Positions 6,318-14,839 of a stretch of 14,973 bases of DNA are shown one piece after another; position 1 is the first letter of the stretch, and each line of letters starts with the position of its first letter. Origin of the DNA: JAVJPJ01 sp040217295 (GTDB lineage: Bacteria > Pseudomonadota > Alphaproteobacteria > Rhodobacterales > Rhodobacteraceae); NCBI GenBank assembly GCA_964460185.1, contig CAYWTM010000082.1, forward strand, positions 1 to 14,973, read 5' to 3'. A model generated the notes under the pieces. The model was not told the origin of the DNA, made no database searches, and worked only from the letters and a program-made list of their open reading frames with translations. Made by a program: the position numbers and the translations under genes.

Positions 6318-9300
6318 TTGACGCGCAAGGTCGAGCCCATGGCAGAGGCAGGCAAACCGGTCGCGTCCAAGGGGCGGCGGCGGCGGTGGGTCTGGCCTGT
6401 CGTCATCGTGGCGGTTGTCCTTGTTCCGGTGGTGGCCGCGGCCGGATTGTGGCTGCGGCTGAACGCGGGGCCCATGGCGCTGCCGCGCCTGGTGGTGGAC
6501 CGGGTCGAGGCGCAGCTTGATGCGGCGATGGCGGCCAATGACCTGACGGTGGGCGGTATCGACGTATCGCTGATCGACGCCACCACCGAGGTCGAGGTAC
6601 GGTTGCGGGACGTGCGCCTGACCGATCCCGACGGTGCGCCGCGGGCGGCCTTTCCGGAATTGATCCTCGGGCTTGATGGTCTGCCCCTGTTGTCTGGCGA
6701 GGTGCGCCCCATGCGCGTCGATGTGGCCGGCGCCGGCATGCAGTTGCGCCGCGATGCGCAGGGACAGGTGGACCTGGCTCTCAGCGGTGGCGGGGCAAGC
6801 GCGCAGTTGAGCATGCAAGAAACCCTGGCACGCATCGACGCGATGTTTGCAGCCCCGGTTTTCGACAGCCTGGAAAGCGTGACCGGCAGCGGTCTTGAAC
6901 TGGCGATGGCCGACGAAATGACCGGGCAGGTGATGCGGGTGCGGCAGGCGCAGATGCGGCTGGATCGCAAGAACGACGCGCTGACGCTGACCATCGGTGG
7001 CGCACTGGAAGGCACGCGCGATGCGACGATCGACATCGCGCTGACACGCACGGCGCGGCAGGGGCAGACCAGCCTTGGATTTGCCTTTACCAACCTGGCC
7101 GCGCGCGATCTGGCGACGGCTGCACCGGCCCTGGGGTGGCTGGACCTCATGCGGGCGCCGATCTCGGGGTTCCTGGGCGGCCAGCTTGGCGATGACGGCA
7201 CTGTCGGTGATCTGCGGGCGACGCTTCAGATCGGGCCAGGCCGGCTTTCGCTGGAGGGGACGTCCCCCTTGCCCTTCGACGAGATCGCCAGCGCCATCCG
7301 GTTTGACGCCCGGACCGCGCGGCTCAGTTTCGACGCGCTGGAGCTGGTGGCGCCCGATCTGAGCTTTGCGGCCACGGGACATGCGGATGTGTCGCCCGAT
7401 GGCGCGGTTTATGTCGGCCAGTTCCGGTTGAACGATATCATGGCCAATCCCTCGGGTGTGTTCGTGGCGCCCCTCGATCTGGATGGTGCGGCGCTGGATC
7501 TGAGGCTGACGCTTTTTCCCGATCTCTTGATCGAGATCGGGCAGGCCGTCGTGTTCGACGACACGCTGGAGGCGCATGCCCGCGGGCGGATCGTCTCGGG
7601 GCCGGACGGGCTCGATATCTCGCTCGATGCATCCCTGCCCGAGGTCGATGCGTCGGTCCTGTTGGGCTACTGGCCGCTGGCCGCGATTCCGCGAACCCGG
7701 CAATGGGTGCAGGACAATGTCTTGCTCGGACAGATTTCGGGGGTCGATTTCGCCTTGCGGGGGGCCGCGGGCGTGGCGCCGGACTATGCGCTCGATTTCG
7801 ACTTCGAACAGGCGTCGGTCCGGGTGGTCGAGGCGCTTCCGCCGATCAATGCAGGGGCGGGGTATCTCAGTATCGTGGGCCCGCGCATGATCGTGCAGAT
7901 AGATGAGGGCCGCATGACCGCGCCGGGTGGGGGTGATGTGGCGTTGGGGGGATCGACCATGGTGGTGGACGACCTCACCCGGCGCGGTCCGGATGCACGG
8001 ATCGATCTGACGGTTGCAGGGGCGATGACGGATGTCCTGCGTCTGCTCGACGAGCCGCCCGTCAGCATCTTTCGGCAAGGCACGCTGACGCCGGACCAGA
8101 TCGGGCAGGCCAACGCGGTCATGCGGGCCGAAATCGCAACCCGGCTGATCCGCCAGGACGGGATCGGCGACACCCGGTTCGCAGTCAGCGGCACGCTTGC
8201 GGATTTCGCGTCCGACACGCTGATCCCGGGGCGCAGCCTGACCGCCGACCGCCTGTTGGTCGAGGCCAGCAACGATGCGGTGCAGGTGTCCGGGCGCGCC
8301 CTGTTCGACGGCCTGCCGGTCACCGGTCGATGGGGCCGGGATCTGGGCCCCGGATCCGACCCCACCGGCCGGGTCGAGGGACGGGCAACGGTGGATCGGG
8401 GCACGCTGTCCGGGCTGGGCATCGGCCTGCCCAACTGGCTGATATCGGGTCGCGGGCAGGCGGACATCGTGTTGACGCTGCCCGTGGGCGATACGCCGCA
8501 ATTGCGGGTCAGCTCGGATCTTTCGGGCCTTGGCCTGTCCCTGCCGCCGCTTGGATGGCGCTTGGGCGAGGCGCAAACCGGGGTGCTGGAGGCCGAGATC
8601 CGGCTGGGACCGGATCCGGCCGTGACCTTGTTGCAGATCGAGGGGGCGGGGCTGACCCTGAACGGACAGGTCAGCTTGCTGGCGTCGGGCGGGTTCAACC
8701 GGTTGAGCGCGGACAGTTTCCGCATCGGGTCGTGGTTGAACGTGTCGGGGGCCTTGGTGAACCGGGGCGGCGGCCGCGCCCCGGCGGTCGAGATTTCGGG
8801 CGGCACGGTCGATCTTCGCGGCGCGCCGCAGACCGGACCGGGCGCGGGCACGGGTCCCGGCGGCGGCGGACCGATCACCGCGGCGCTGGATCGGTTGCAG
8901 GTCAGTCAGGGCATCGCACTGACCGGGCTGAGCGCCGAACTGACCAGCGATGGCGGATTGTCGGGGCAATTCGCAGGGCGCGTAAACGGTCTGGCGCCGG
9001 TCACGGGCACGCTGGTCGCGACGGACACCGGGCCGGCCGTGCGGATCAGGGCCGAAGATGGCGGCGCGGTCATGCGGGCGGCCAATGTCTTCCAGACCGC
9101 GTTCGGCGGCGAAATGGAACTGATCCTGCGCGCCACCGGGGACGAGGGCAATTATGACGGAACGCTGTCCATCGACGGGCCGCGTCTGCGTGATGCGCCC
9201 GCCATGGCGGAGCTGTTGAACCTGATCTCGGTCGTGGGCCTGCTGGAACAACTTGGCGGCGAGGGCATCAACCTGGGCGATGTGGATGCGCGGTTTCGCC

Positions 9301-9614
9301 TGACGCCGACCCGCCTGGTGCTGCAGGAAGGCACGGCGGTCGGCCCCGCACTGGGGGTATCGATGGATGGTGTTTACGGGCTGGCCGACAGCCAGCTCGA
9401 CATGCAGGGCGTGATCTCGCCGCTCTACATGGTCAACGGATTGATCGGCGCGATCTTTTCGCCGCGCCGTGAAGGTCTGTTCGGGTTTTCCTACCGCTTG
9501 ACGGGGACGGCCCAAAACACGCAGGTCACGGTCAACCCCTTGTCGATTCTCACCCCCGGGATTTTCCGCGATATCTTTCGCCGCCCGCCACCGGACCTGT
9601 CTGATACCCAATGA
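6318..9614 (+). CDS. AsmA/YhdP-like inner-membrane-anchored protein
   Basis: This 1098-residue protein has a basic N-terminus (KGRRRR, 18-23), one transmembrane helix at about 24-46, and a very long repetitive beta-rich body. That is the architecture of the AsmA superfamily (TamB, YhdP, YdbH). The C-terminal part, with LISVVGLLEQLGGEGINLGD then DGVYGLADSQLDMQGVISPL and LTGTAQNTQVTVNPLS, matches the AsmA-like C-terminal region as I remember it. Family members span the periplasm and are linked to phospholipid movement to the outer membrane. A Gly-rich run with QTGPGAGTGPGGGGP (about 838-852) interrupts the beta-rich region. The start is uncertain. TTG at 6318 follows an AGGTGAGGG run. ATG at 6339 (residue 8), preceded by AAGG, would give the same membrane anchor. 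The stop overlaps the queA start (ATGA), so the two genes are translationally coupled. Confidence 0.85.
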   Translation: MTRKVEPMAEAGKPVASKGRRRRWVWPVVIVAVVLVPVVAAAGLWLRLNAGPMALPRLVVDRVEAQLDAAMAANDLTVGGIDVSLIDATTEVEVRLRDVRLTDPDGAPRAAFPELILGLDGLPLLSGEVRPMRVDVAGAGMQLRRDAQGQVDLALSGGGASAQLSMQETLARIDAMFAAPVFDSLESVTGSGLELAMADEMTGQVMRVRQAQMRLDRKNDALTLTIGGALEGTRDATIDIALTRTARQGQTSLGFAFTNLAARDLATAAPALGWLDLMRAPISGFLGGQLGDDGTVGDLRATLQIGPGRLSLEGTSPLPFDEIASAIRFDARTARLSFDALELVAPDLSFAATGHADVSPDGAVYVGQFRLNDIMANPSGVFVAPLDLDGAALDLRLTLFPDLLIEIGQAVVFDDTLEAHARGRIVSGPDGLDISLDASLPEVDASVLLGYWPLAAIPRTRQWVQDNVLLGQISGVDFALRGAAGVAPDYALDFDFEQASVRVVEALPPINAGAGYLSIVGPRMIVQIDEGRMTAPGGGDVALGGSTMVVDDLTRRGPDARIDLTVAGAMTDVLRLLDEPPVSIFRQGTLTPDQIGQANAVMRAEIATRLIRQDGIGDTRFAVSGTLADFASDTLIPGRSLTADRLLVEASNDAVQVSGRALFDGLPVTGRWGRDLGPGSDPTGRVEGRATVDRGTLSGLGIGLPNWLISGRGQADIVLTLPVGDTPQLRVSSDLSGLGLSLPPLGWRLGEAQTGVLEAEIRLGPDPAVTLLQIEGAGLTLNGQVSLLASGGFNRLSADSFRIGSWLNVSGALVNRGGGRAPAVEISGGTVDLRGAPQTGPGAGTGPGGGGPITAALDRLQVSQGIALTGLSAELTSDGGLSGQFAGRVNGLAPVTGTLVATDTGPAVRIRAEDGGAVMRAANVFQTAFGGEMELILRATGDEGNYDGTLSIDGPRLRDAPAMAELLNLISVVGLLEQLGGEGINLGDVDARFRLTPTRLVLQEGTAVGPALGVSMDGVYGLADSQLDMQGVISPLYMVNGLIGAIFSPRREGLFGFSYRLTGTAQNTQVTVNPLSILTPGIFRDIFRRPPPDLSDTQ

Positions 9615-10666
9615 AACTGGACGACTTCGATTTCGACCTGCCCGAGCACCTGATCGCCACCCGGCCCGCGTCGCCGCGATCTTCGGCGCGGCTGTTGTAT
9701 GCCGACGGCCCCGCCACGCGCGATGCGCATGTCTATGACCTGCCGCAGATCCTGCGCGCGGGCGACCGGCTGATCCTCAACGATACCCGCGTGATCCCCG
9801 CGCGTCTGACCGGAGAACGTGTGCGCGACACCGCGGAAGGCCCGGTTCGCGCGAAGATCGAAGTCACCTTGATGGAGCCGCAGGCCGATGGCACATGGAC
9901 GGCGCTGGCCAAACCCATGCGCAAGCTGAAGCGCGGGGAAACCATCGTCTTTTCCCGCGATCTGTCAGCCGATGTCGATACGCTGGACGGCGGTCTGCGA
10001 CTGCGTTTCAACCTGGCGGGCGACGATTTCGACGCCGCGCTGAATGCCTCGGGCGCGATGCCCCTGCCGCCCTATATCGCGGGCAAACGCGCCCCCGACG
10101 ACCGTGACCGCGAGGATTACCAGACGATCTGGGCAAAACGCGCCGGTGCGGTGGCGGCCCCGACGGCCTCGCTGCATTTCGATGAGGCCCTGATGGCCGC
10201 ATTGGCCGCCGCCGGGGTGGAGATCACCTTCGTGACCCTGCATGTCGGGGCGGGTACATTCCTGCCGGTGACGGTCGAGGACGTGACCACCCACAAGATG
10301 CATGCCGAATGGGGCGAGGTCCGCAAAAAGGCCGCCGACGAGATGAATGCGACCCGTGCGGGCGGCGGGCGCATCATCCCCGTCGGCACAACGGCGCTGC
10401 GCCTGATCGAGACGGCTGCCGCCCCGGATGGCACCATGCACGCCTGGGAGGGCGATACCGATATCTTCATCTATCCCGGCTACGCCTGGAAGATCGCCGA
10501 TGGGTTGATGACCAATTTCCACCTGCCCAAATCCACGCTCATGATGCTGGTGTCGGCCCTGATGGGGGCAGATCGCATTCGCGACATCTATGCCCATGCC
10601 ATCGCCGGCGAATACCGATTTTTCTCGTATGGCGACGCATCGCTGTTGATTCCGTCGCGTATGTGA
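9611..10666 (+). CDS. queA: S-adenosylmethionine:tRNA ribosyltransferase-isomerase
   Basis: This is a 351-residue QueA, which transfers and isomerises the ribosyl part of S-adenosylmethionine onto 7-aminomethyl-7-deazaguanine in tRNA to form epoxyqueuosine at the wobble position. The N-terminus LDDFDFDLPEHLIATRP, the segment LILNDTRVIPARLTGER, the central HVGAGTFLPV (from about residue 211) and the C-terminal TNFHLPKSTLMMLVSA (NFHLPKS from about 302) are family hallmarks, and the length is normal. The ATG at 9611 overlaps the TGA of the AsmA-like gene (ATGA) and has no strong ribosome binding site of its own, so it depends on upstream translation. No other queuosine gene (tgt, queC, queD, queE, queF, queG) is in the window. 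A 7-bp inverted repeat follows the stop, before the transporter gene. Confidence 0.97.
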   Translation: MKLDDFDFDLPEHLIATRPASPRSSARLLYADGPATRDAHVYDLPQILRAGDRLILNDTRVIPARLTGERVRDTAEGPVRAKIEVTLMEPQADGTWTALAKPMRKLKRGETIVFSRDLSADVDTLDGGLRLRFNLAGDDFDAALNASGAMPLPPYIAGKRAPDDRDREDYQTIWAKRAGAVAAPTASLHFDEALMAALAAAGVEITFVTLHVGAGTFLPVTVEDVTTHKMHAEWGEVRKKAADEMNATRAGGGRIIPVGTTALRLIETAAAPDGTMHAWEGDTDIFIYPGYAWKIADGLMTNFHLPKSTLMMLVSALMGADRIRDIYAHAIAGEYRFFSYGDASLLIPSRM

Positions 10667-10676
10667 CAGACGCGTC

Positions 10677-10700
10677 GCTCACGGACGACCCATCGTGAGC
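10677..10700 (+). promoter_or_regulatory. Hairpin between queA and the MFS gene
   Basis: GCTCACG (10677-10683) and CGTGAGC (10694-10700) are perfect inverted arms over a 10-base gap, extendable by one G-T pair. The structure begins 11 bases after the queA stop and ends 22 bases before the TTG start of the transporter. There is no T-run (CCTGTGAC follows), so it may be a processing or stability hairpin, or a weak or Rho-assisted terminator. Confidence 0.45.
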
Positions 10701-10722
10701 CTGTGACGGGGAAAGGCGCGCC

Positions 10723-12027
10723 TTGATATATGTTTTGCGCACATCGTGGGCCTTGCTTCTGGGCATGTTCCTTTTGCAGATCGGCAATGGCCTTCAGGGC
10801 TCTCTCATGGGCGTTCGGGGCGCGCTGGAAGGGTTCTCCACCTTCGAATTGTCCTTGATTGGATCGGCGTATTTCATCGGGTTCCTGGGCGGTTCCCAAC
10901 TCGCGCCGAAATTCATTGCCAAGGTCGGCCACGTGCGCGTCTTCGCGGCGCTTGGTTCGCTGATCTCGGCGGTCATCATTTCCTATCCGATCATCTCCGA
11001 CCCCTATGTGTGGATGGCGTTGCGGGTGATCATCGGGTTCAGCCTGTCGGGCGTGTACGTGACGGCGGAAAGCTGGCTCAACGATTCCGCCACCAACGAG
11101 ACACGCGGCCAATCGCTGTCGGCCTATATGCTGATGCAGATGTTCGGACTGGTGGCTGCCCAGGGCATCCTGGCGACCGGTGATCCCTCGGACTGGTATC
11201 TGTTCGTGATCCCCTCGATCCTCGTGTCGCTCAGCGTGGCGCCCGTTTTGCTGAACGCACAGCCCGCGCCGGCGATCGAGGCCGCCCGCCCGATGTCGCT
11301 GCGACAGCTTTACCGGACCTCGCCCTTCGGGGTTGTCGGCATGCTGCTTCTGGGGGGGGTCTTCGCGGGCCAGTTCGCCATGGCGTCGGTCTATGCCACC
11401 GAAGCCGGGCTGACCCTGCCGCAATTGTCGCTGTTCATTTCGAGCTTTTTCATCGGGGCGATCATTTTCCAGTACCCAATTGGCTGGATGTCCGACCGGG
11501 TGGACAGGCGCATCTTGATCATCGTGGCGTCGGTGGTTGCCGCGCTGGCCGGCGTGGTGGGAATGATGATGGGCGAAACCTTCTCGATCCTGCTGGGGGT
11601 GGCGCTGATCAGCGGAGGTTGCGCGCAGCCGCTTTATGCGCTGCTGATCGCCTATACCAACGATTACCTTGCGCATGAGGATATGGCTGCCGCCTCGGGC
11701 GGGCTGGTGTTCGTCAACGGCATCGGGGCGATCGCGGGTCCACCGGCGATCGGGATCTTGATGGCACAGATGGGTCCGGCGGGTTTTTGGTTGTTCATGG
11801 TGATCATCCTGTTCATCGTGGCGGCATACGGTATCTACCGGATCACGCAGCGCCCGTCGGCCTATGTGGAACAAGATGACGACTACGAAGCAGTGTCCTA
11901 CACGAACCTGATGCCCGGCACGGCCTCGGTGGTGGCGGTGGAGGCAGCGCAGGAACTATACGCCGAGGCGACCGAAGCCGCCGAACATGAGGCTGACCTC
12001 AGAGAGGCACCGGAAGCCGAACGATAG
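10723..12027 (+). CDS. MFS transporter
   Basis: This 434-residue protein has about twelve hydrophobic segments spread over residues 5-380, as expected for a major facilitator superfamily carrier. The loop motif GWMSDRVDRR (about 254-263), between predicted helices 8 and 9, matches the MFS motif A pattern G-x-x-x-DR-x-x-RR. The equivalent N-terminal loop (APKFIAKVGHVRVF) is degenerate. The acidic cytoplasmic tail from about 383 (EQDDDYEAV, then Ala/Glu-rich) is long for the family. The start is TTG at 10723, with GGGGAAAGG about 6 bases upstream. The next in-frame ATG (residue 15) would cut the first helix, so TTG is preferred. The substrate is not predictable. It lies 56 bases after queA and 37 bases before the DUF924 gene, all on the plus strand. 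Confidence 0.9.
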   Translation: MIYVLRTSWALLLGMFLLQIGNGLQGSLMGVRGALEGFSTFELSLIGSAYFIGFLGGSQLAPKFIAKVGHVRVFAALGSLISAVIISYPIISDPYVWMALRVIIGFSLSGVYVTAESWLNDSATNETRGQSLSAYMLMQMFGLVAAQGILATGDPSDWYLFVIPSILVSLSVAPVLLNAQPAPAIEAARPMSLRQLYRTSPFGVVGMLLLGGVFAGQFAMASVYATEAGLTLPQLSLFISSFFIGAIIFQYPIGWMSDRVDRRILIIVASVVAALAGVVGMMMGETFSILLGVALISGGCAQPLYALLIAYTNDYLAHEDMAAASGGLVFVNGIGAIAGPPAIGILMAQMGPAGFWLFMVIILFIVAAYGIYRITQRPSAYVEQDDDYEAVSYTNLMPGTASVVAVEAAQELYAEATEAAEHEADLREAPEAER

Positions 12028-12064
12028 AGTGGACCAACGGCAAGGCGATCGGGGAGGAGCGGTT

Positions 12065-12649
12065 ATGCCAGACAAGAAAAACGAAGCGGATCCAGAAGTG
12101 GTCCTGCGCTTTTGGGAAGAGGCGGGGCCGGAGGCCTGGTACAAGAAGGATGACGCCTTCGATCAGGCGATCCGGGACCAGTTCGGCGCGCTGTGGGAGG
12201 ACGCGCGCGGCGGCGGTTGTGATGGCTGGTCTACCAGCGCCCGTGGCGCGCTGGCACGGATCATCCTGCTCGATCAGTTTCCACGCAACATGTTCCGCGA
12301 AGATGCCCGCGCCTTTGCAACCGACGACCTGGGGCGACAGACGGCGCGCTATGCGATCGACCGGTCGTGGGACCTGCAGATAGAAGGCAGTCTGCGGCAG
12401 TTCTTCTACATGCCCCTGATGCATTCCGAAAAGGTCGCCGATCAGGATAAATGCGTGCGCTTGATCAAGGAGCGAATGAGCGACGGCAACAATCTTCTGC
12501 ATGCCCGTGCCCATCGCGAGATCATTCGCCGCTTCAACCGGTTTCCCTATCGCAACGCGGCCCTTGGGCGGACAAGCACAGCGGCGGAGTCCGATTTCAT
12601 GGAAAGCGGCGGATACGGGGCGATCGTGTCGGCGCTGGAGGCCCGGTGA
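12065..12649 (+). CDS. DUF924 family protein
   Basis: This is a 194-residue, probably all-helical, cytoplasmic protein of the DUF924 family, whose function is unknown. Family hallmarks visible are VLRFWEEAGPEAWYKKDDAF near the N-terminus, ILLDQFPRNMFR (67-78), RQFFYMPLMHSE (111-122) and HREIIRRFNRFPYRNAALGR (140 onward). The His, Arg and Tyr residues of the last two segments are strongly conserved in what I recall of the family and could form a ligand site. The ATG at 12065 is chosen because it has a GGGGAGGAG site 5-8 bases upstream. An upstream in-frame ATG at 11987 lies within the transporter coding region and lacks support. It follows the transporter by 37 bases, probably in one transcript, and converges on the acetoacetyl-CoA synthetase gene. 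Confidence 0.9.
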   Translation: MPDKKNEADPEVVLRFWEEAGPEAWYKKDDAFDQAIRDQFGALWEDARGGGCDGWSTSARGALARIILLDQFPRNMFREDARAFATDDLGRQTARYAIDRSWDLQIEGSLRQFFYMPLMHSEKVADQDKCVRLIKERMSDGNNLLHARAHREIIRRFNRFPYRNAALGRTSTAAESDFMESGGYGAIVSALEAR

Positions 12650-12656
12650 TCGGGCC
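12640..12656. terminator. Short hairpin at the convergent gene ends
   Basis: GGCCCG (12640-12645) and CGGGCC (12651-12656) form a 6-bp perfect stem whose 5-base loop contains the DUF924 stop codon. It lies immediately before the end of the convergent synthetase gene (stop at 12659-12661). Neither strand has a T-run, so it is at best a weak or Rho-assisted bidirectional terminator. Confidence 0.3.
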
Positions 12657-12658
12657 GC

Positions 12659-14635
12659 TCACGCGGACAGCCCTGAGAGGTAGTGGTCGGCATAGGTGTC
12701 GAACCAGTCGAGGCATATGGGGTTGGCCATGGCATCGGGGGTGACGACGCGCGCCATGTCATGACCCAGGAGCCGTTTCTTGATCGGCACCTCCATCTTC
12801 TTTCCGGTCAGGGTGTAGGGGATGTCGGGGGCGACCTCGATCCGGTCGGGCACATGATGTGGCGAGACGCGCGATTTCAGCGCCGTCACGAGCGCTTGCC
12901 TCAGGGCATCGGACCAGTCCATGCCGCCCGCCAGTTTCACGAACAAGATCATGCAAGACGGTTTGCCCAGGTATTCCAGATCGACCACCAGGCTGTCGGC
13001 AATCGCCTCCATGTCTTCGACGACCCGGTAGATGTCGGCGGTGCCCATGCGGATCCCGTGCCGGTTGATGGTGGCATCCGACCGGCCATAGATGACCGCG
13101 CCCCCCTCGGGGGTGATCCTGACCCAGTCGCCTTGCCGCCAGATGCCGGGATAGGTGTCGAAATAGCTGCCATGCAGGCGACTGCCATCGGGATCGCCCC
13201 ACAGGTACAGCGGCATGGACGGCATCGGGCGGATGCAGACCAGTTCGCCCACATCGTCGATCACCTTGCCGCCGGCGTCGTCAAAGGCATGAACCGCAGC
13301 GCCCAGTGCGCGGCACTGCATTTCGCCCGCGCGCACGGGCAGGGTCGGGCTTCCGGCCAGAAAGGCCCCCGCCAGATCGGTGCCGCCGGCGATCGGGCTG
13401 ATCCATATGTCGGGGCGCACATGGTCGTAGATCCAGCCGTAGGCCTCGGGGGGCAGGGGGGATCCGGTCGATCCCAGCATTCTCAGCCTTGAAAGGTCGG
13501 CCACCGCCTTGGGGTCTATGCCCGCTTTCATGCACGCAAGATACCAGGCCGCTCCCGCGCCAAAGCCGGTCACGCCGGCTGTTTCGATGAACCGCCACAG
13601 GCGGGTGGCATCAGGGTAGGCGGGACTGCCTTCGGCAAGGGCGATGGTGGCCCCGGTCAGCAACGCGCCGACCTGCAGGTTCCACATGATCCAGCCGCTG
13701 GACGAATACCACGCAAACACGTCGTCGGGGCCGGCATCGCAATGCAGGCCGATCAGTTTGAGATGTTCCAGAACCACGCCGCCATGGCCATGCACGATCG
13801 CCTTGGGGCTGCCCGTGGTGCCCGACGAATAGACCACCCATAACGGGTGATCGAACGGCAGCATCACGGGGTCGAGCCGGTCGGGACCGGACAGCAGGTC
13901 AGACCAGTCGTGACGCGCCACGCCGCCGGGATCGACCGTGTCGGCCGCATCCAGCGTGATCCAGTGCGCAAGGCCGGGCAGGCCCGCGATCAATGTCGTC
14001 ACCTCGGCACTGCGCTCATGCCATTTGCCGCCGAACCGGTAGCCCGAGACGGTGAAGATCGCCTTGGGCTCGATCTGGCGGAACCGTTCGAGCACGGTGG
14101 CGGCCCCCATGTCGGGCGCGCAAAGCGACCAGGTGGCCCCGATGCTCGCACAGGCGAGGAACGCGACGGCGGTTTGCGGGGTGTTGGGCAGGTAGCCCAC
14201 GACACGGTCGCCGGTCTCGATCCCCATGGCGCGCAGGGATGCGGCCAGCGTGGTGACCTGTTGCGACAGGGTTTCCCATGTCATGTCGTGGCGCGTTCCG
14301 TTCTCGGCCTGGTGCACGATCGCAAGATGCCCGGGCCGCACATGGTGCAGCACATGCGCGGTGTAATTCATCGTGGCGCCGGGGAACCAGACCGCGCCCG
14401 GCATCGTGTCGACCTCCAGCGCGGCGCGCGGTGCGGTGGCCAGGCGCAGATCCGACCATTCGGCGATCGCCATCCAGAAATCGCCGGGGTTTTCGACTGA
14501 CCATTCCCACAGGCTCCCATAGTCGGGAAAGGCCCGCCCGGTCCGGTTTCCGGCCCAATGCATGAAACGCGCCATTGCGCTGGCATCCGCAGTGGCTGGG
14601 TCGGGAATCCACGGGGCGCGATCTGTGCCGGACAT
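12659..14635 (-). CDS. Acetoacetate-CoA ligase (acetoacetyl-CoA synthetase)
   Basis: This 658-residue ANL-superfamily adenylating enzyme activates acetoacetate to acetoacetyl-CoA with ATP, a step in ketone-body use and recycling of polyhydroxybutyrate breakdown products. The phosphate-binding loop YSSGTTGSPK (269-278), the GGTD motif (417-420), GDW (502-504), the hinge region YGRSDATINRHGIRMG (516-531) and the catalytic Lys612 in TLTGKKMEVPIKK are all present. The N-terminal FMHWAGNRTGRAFPDYGSLW and WFPGATMNYTAHVL stretches, together with the C-terminal GKKMEVPIKK, separate acetoacetyl-CoA synthetases from acetyl-CoA synthetases, which end in GKIMRR. The length is typical. The ATG at 14635 has a GGAG site about 10 bases upstream. 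It is divergent from lpd across a 204-base spacer. No phb or atoAD genes are visible nearby. Confidence 0.94.
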   Translation of the reverse strand: MSGTDRAPWIPDPATADASAMARFMHWAGNRTGRAFPDYGSLWEWSVENPGDFWMAIAEWSDLRLATAPRAALEVDTMPGAVWFPGATMNYTAHVLHHVRPGHLAIVHQAENGTRHDMTWETLSQQVTTLAASLRAMGIETGDRVVGYLPNTPQTAVAFLACASIGATWSLCAPDMGAATVLERFRQIEPKAIFTVSGYRFGGKWHERSAEVTTLIAGLPGLAHWITLDAADTVDPGGVARHDWSDLLSGPDRLDPVMLPFDHPLWVVYSSGTTGSPKAIVHGHGGVVLEHLKLIGLHCDAGPDDVFAWYSSSGWIMWNLQVGALLTGATIALAEGSPAYPDATRLWRFIETAGVTGFGAGAAWYLACMKAGIDPKAVADLSRLRMLGSTGSPLPPEAYGWIYDHVRPDIWISPIAGGTDLAGAFLAGSPTLPVRAGEMQCRALGAAVHAFDDAGGKVIDDVGELVCIRPMPSMPLYLWGDPDGSRLHGSYFDTYPGIWRQGDWVRITPEGGAVIYGRSDATINRHGIRMGTADIYRVVEDMEAIADSLVVDLEYLGKPSCMILFVKLAGGMDWSDALRQALVTALKSRVSPHHVPDRIEVAPDIPYTLTGKKMEVPIKKRLLGHDMARVVTPDAMANPICLDWFDTYADHYLSGLSA

Positions 14636-14776
14636 GTGTCGAGGGGCTCCGATTCGAGATGGCAGGTTGTCGCCTTCAGCCTGTCAGGCGGGCCGGCACC
14701 GGACAAGCACCGCGAACCTGACCGGCGCGCGCGGCCATGCGGCCTTGGCAAACCCGTCATGCTGCGACCTAACGGG

Positions 14777-14815
14777 CTTTGCACCTGCAAGGGGATTTGT
14801 TTAACGTTGAACAAA
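14777..14815. promoter_or_regulatory. Paired inverted repeats in the lpd upstream region
   Basis: Two symmetric elements lie in the spacer between the synthetase and lpd. CTTTGCA-CC-TGCAAGG (14777-14792) has 6 of 7 arm positions matching. TTTGTTTAACGTTGAACAAA (14796-14815) is an almost perfect 20-base palindrome with one mismatched pair, ending 24 bases before the lpd GTG. A weak promoter, TTGCAC (14779-14784) with a 17-base spacer to TAACGT (14802-14807), would place both elements across the -35 and -10 regions. A transcription-factor operator is the simplest reading. The regulator is unknown. Confidence 0.45.
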
Positions 14816-14839
14816 GCGAACGTGTCAGGAGGACCGACA

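Noticed and set aside
6081..9611. A 1176-codon open frame on the minus strand, opposite the AsmA-like gene
   Set aside because: Its product is rich in Arg, Gln, His and Pro with no recognisable domain. It is the mirror of a high-GC gene whose plus-strand product has a clear membrane anchor and AsmA-like C-terminus.
10588..11874. A 428-codon open frame on the minus strand, opposite the MFS transporter
   Set aside because: The composition (His, Gln, Arg, Asp) is typical of antisense GC-rich shadow frames, and the transporter frame is convincing.
13847..14500. A 217-codon plus-strand frame opposite acetoacetyl-CoA synthetase
   Set aside because: It is a shadow of a well-conserved minus-strand enzyme and has no convincing ribosome site or motif.
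14679..14689. GCCTG-T-CAGGC odd palindrome in the synthetase leader
   Set aside because: Eleven bases with a one-base centre are expected often in DNA this GC-rich, and nothing else supports an operator there.
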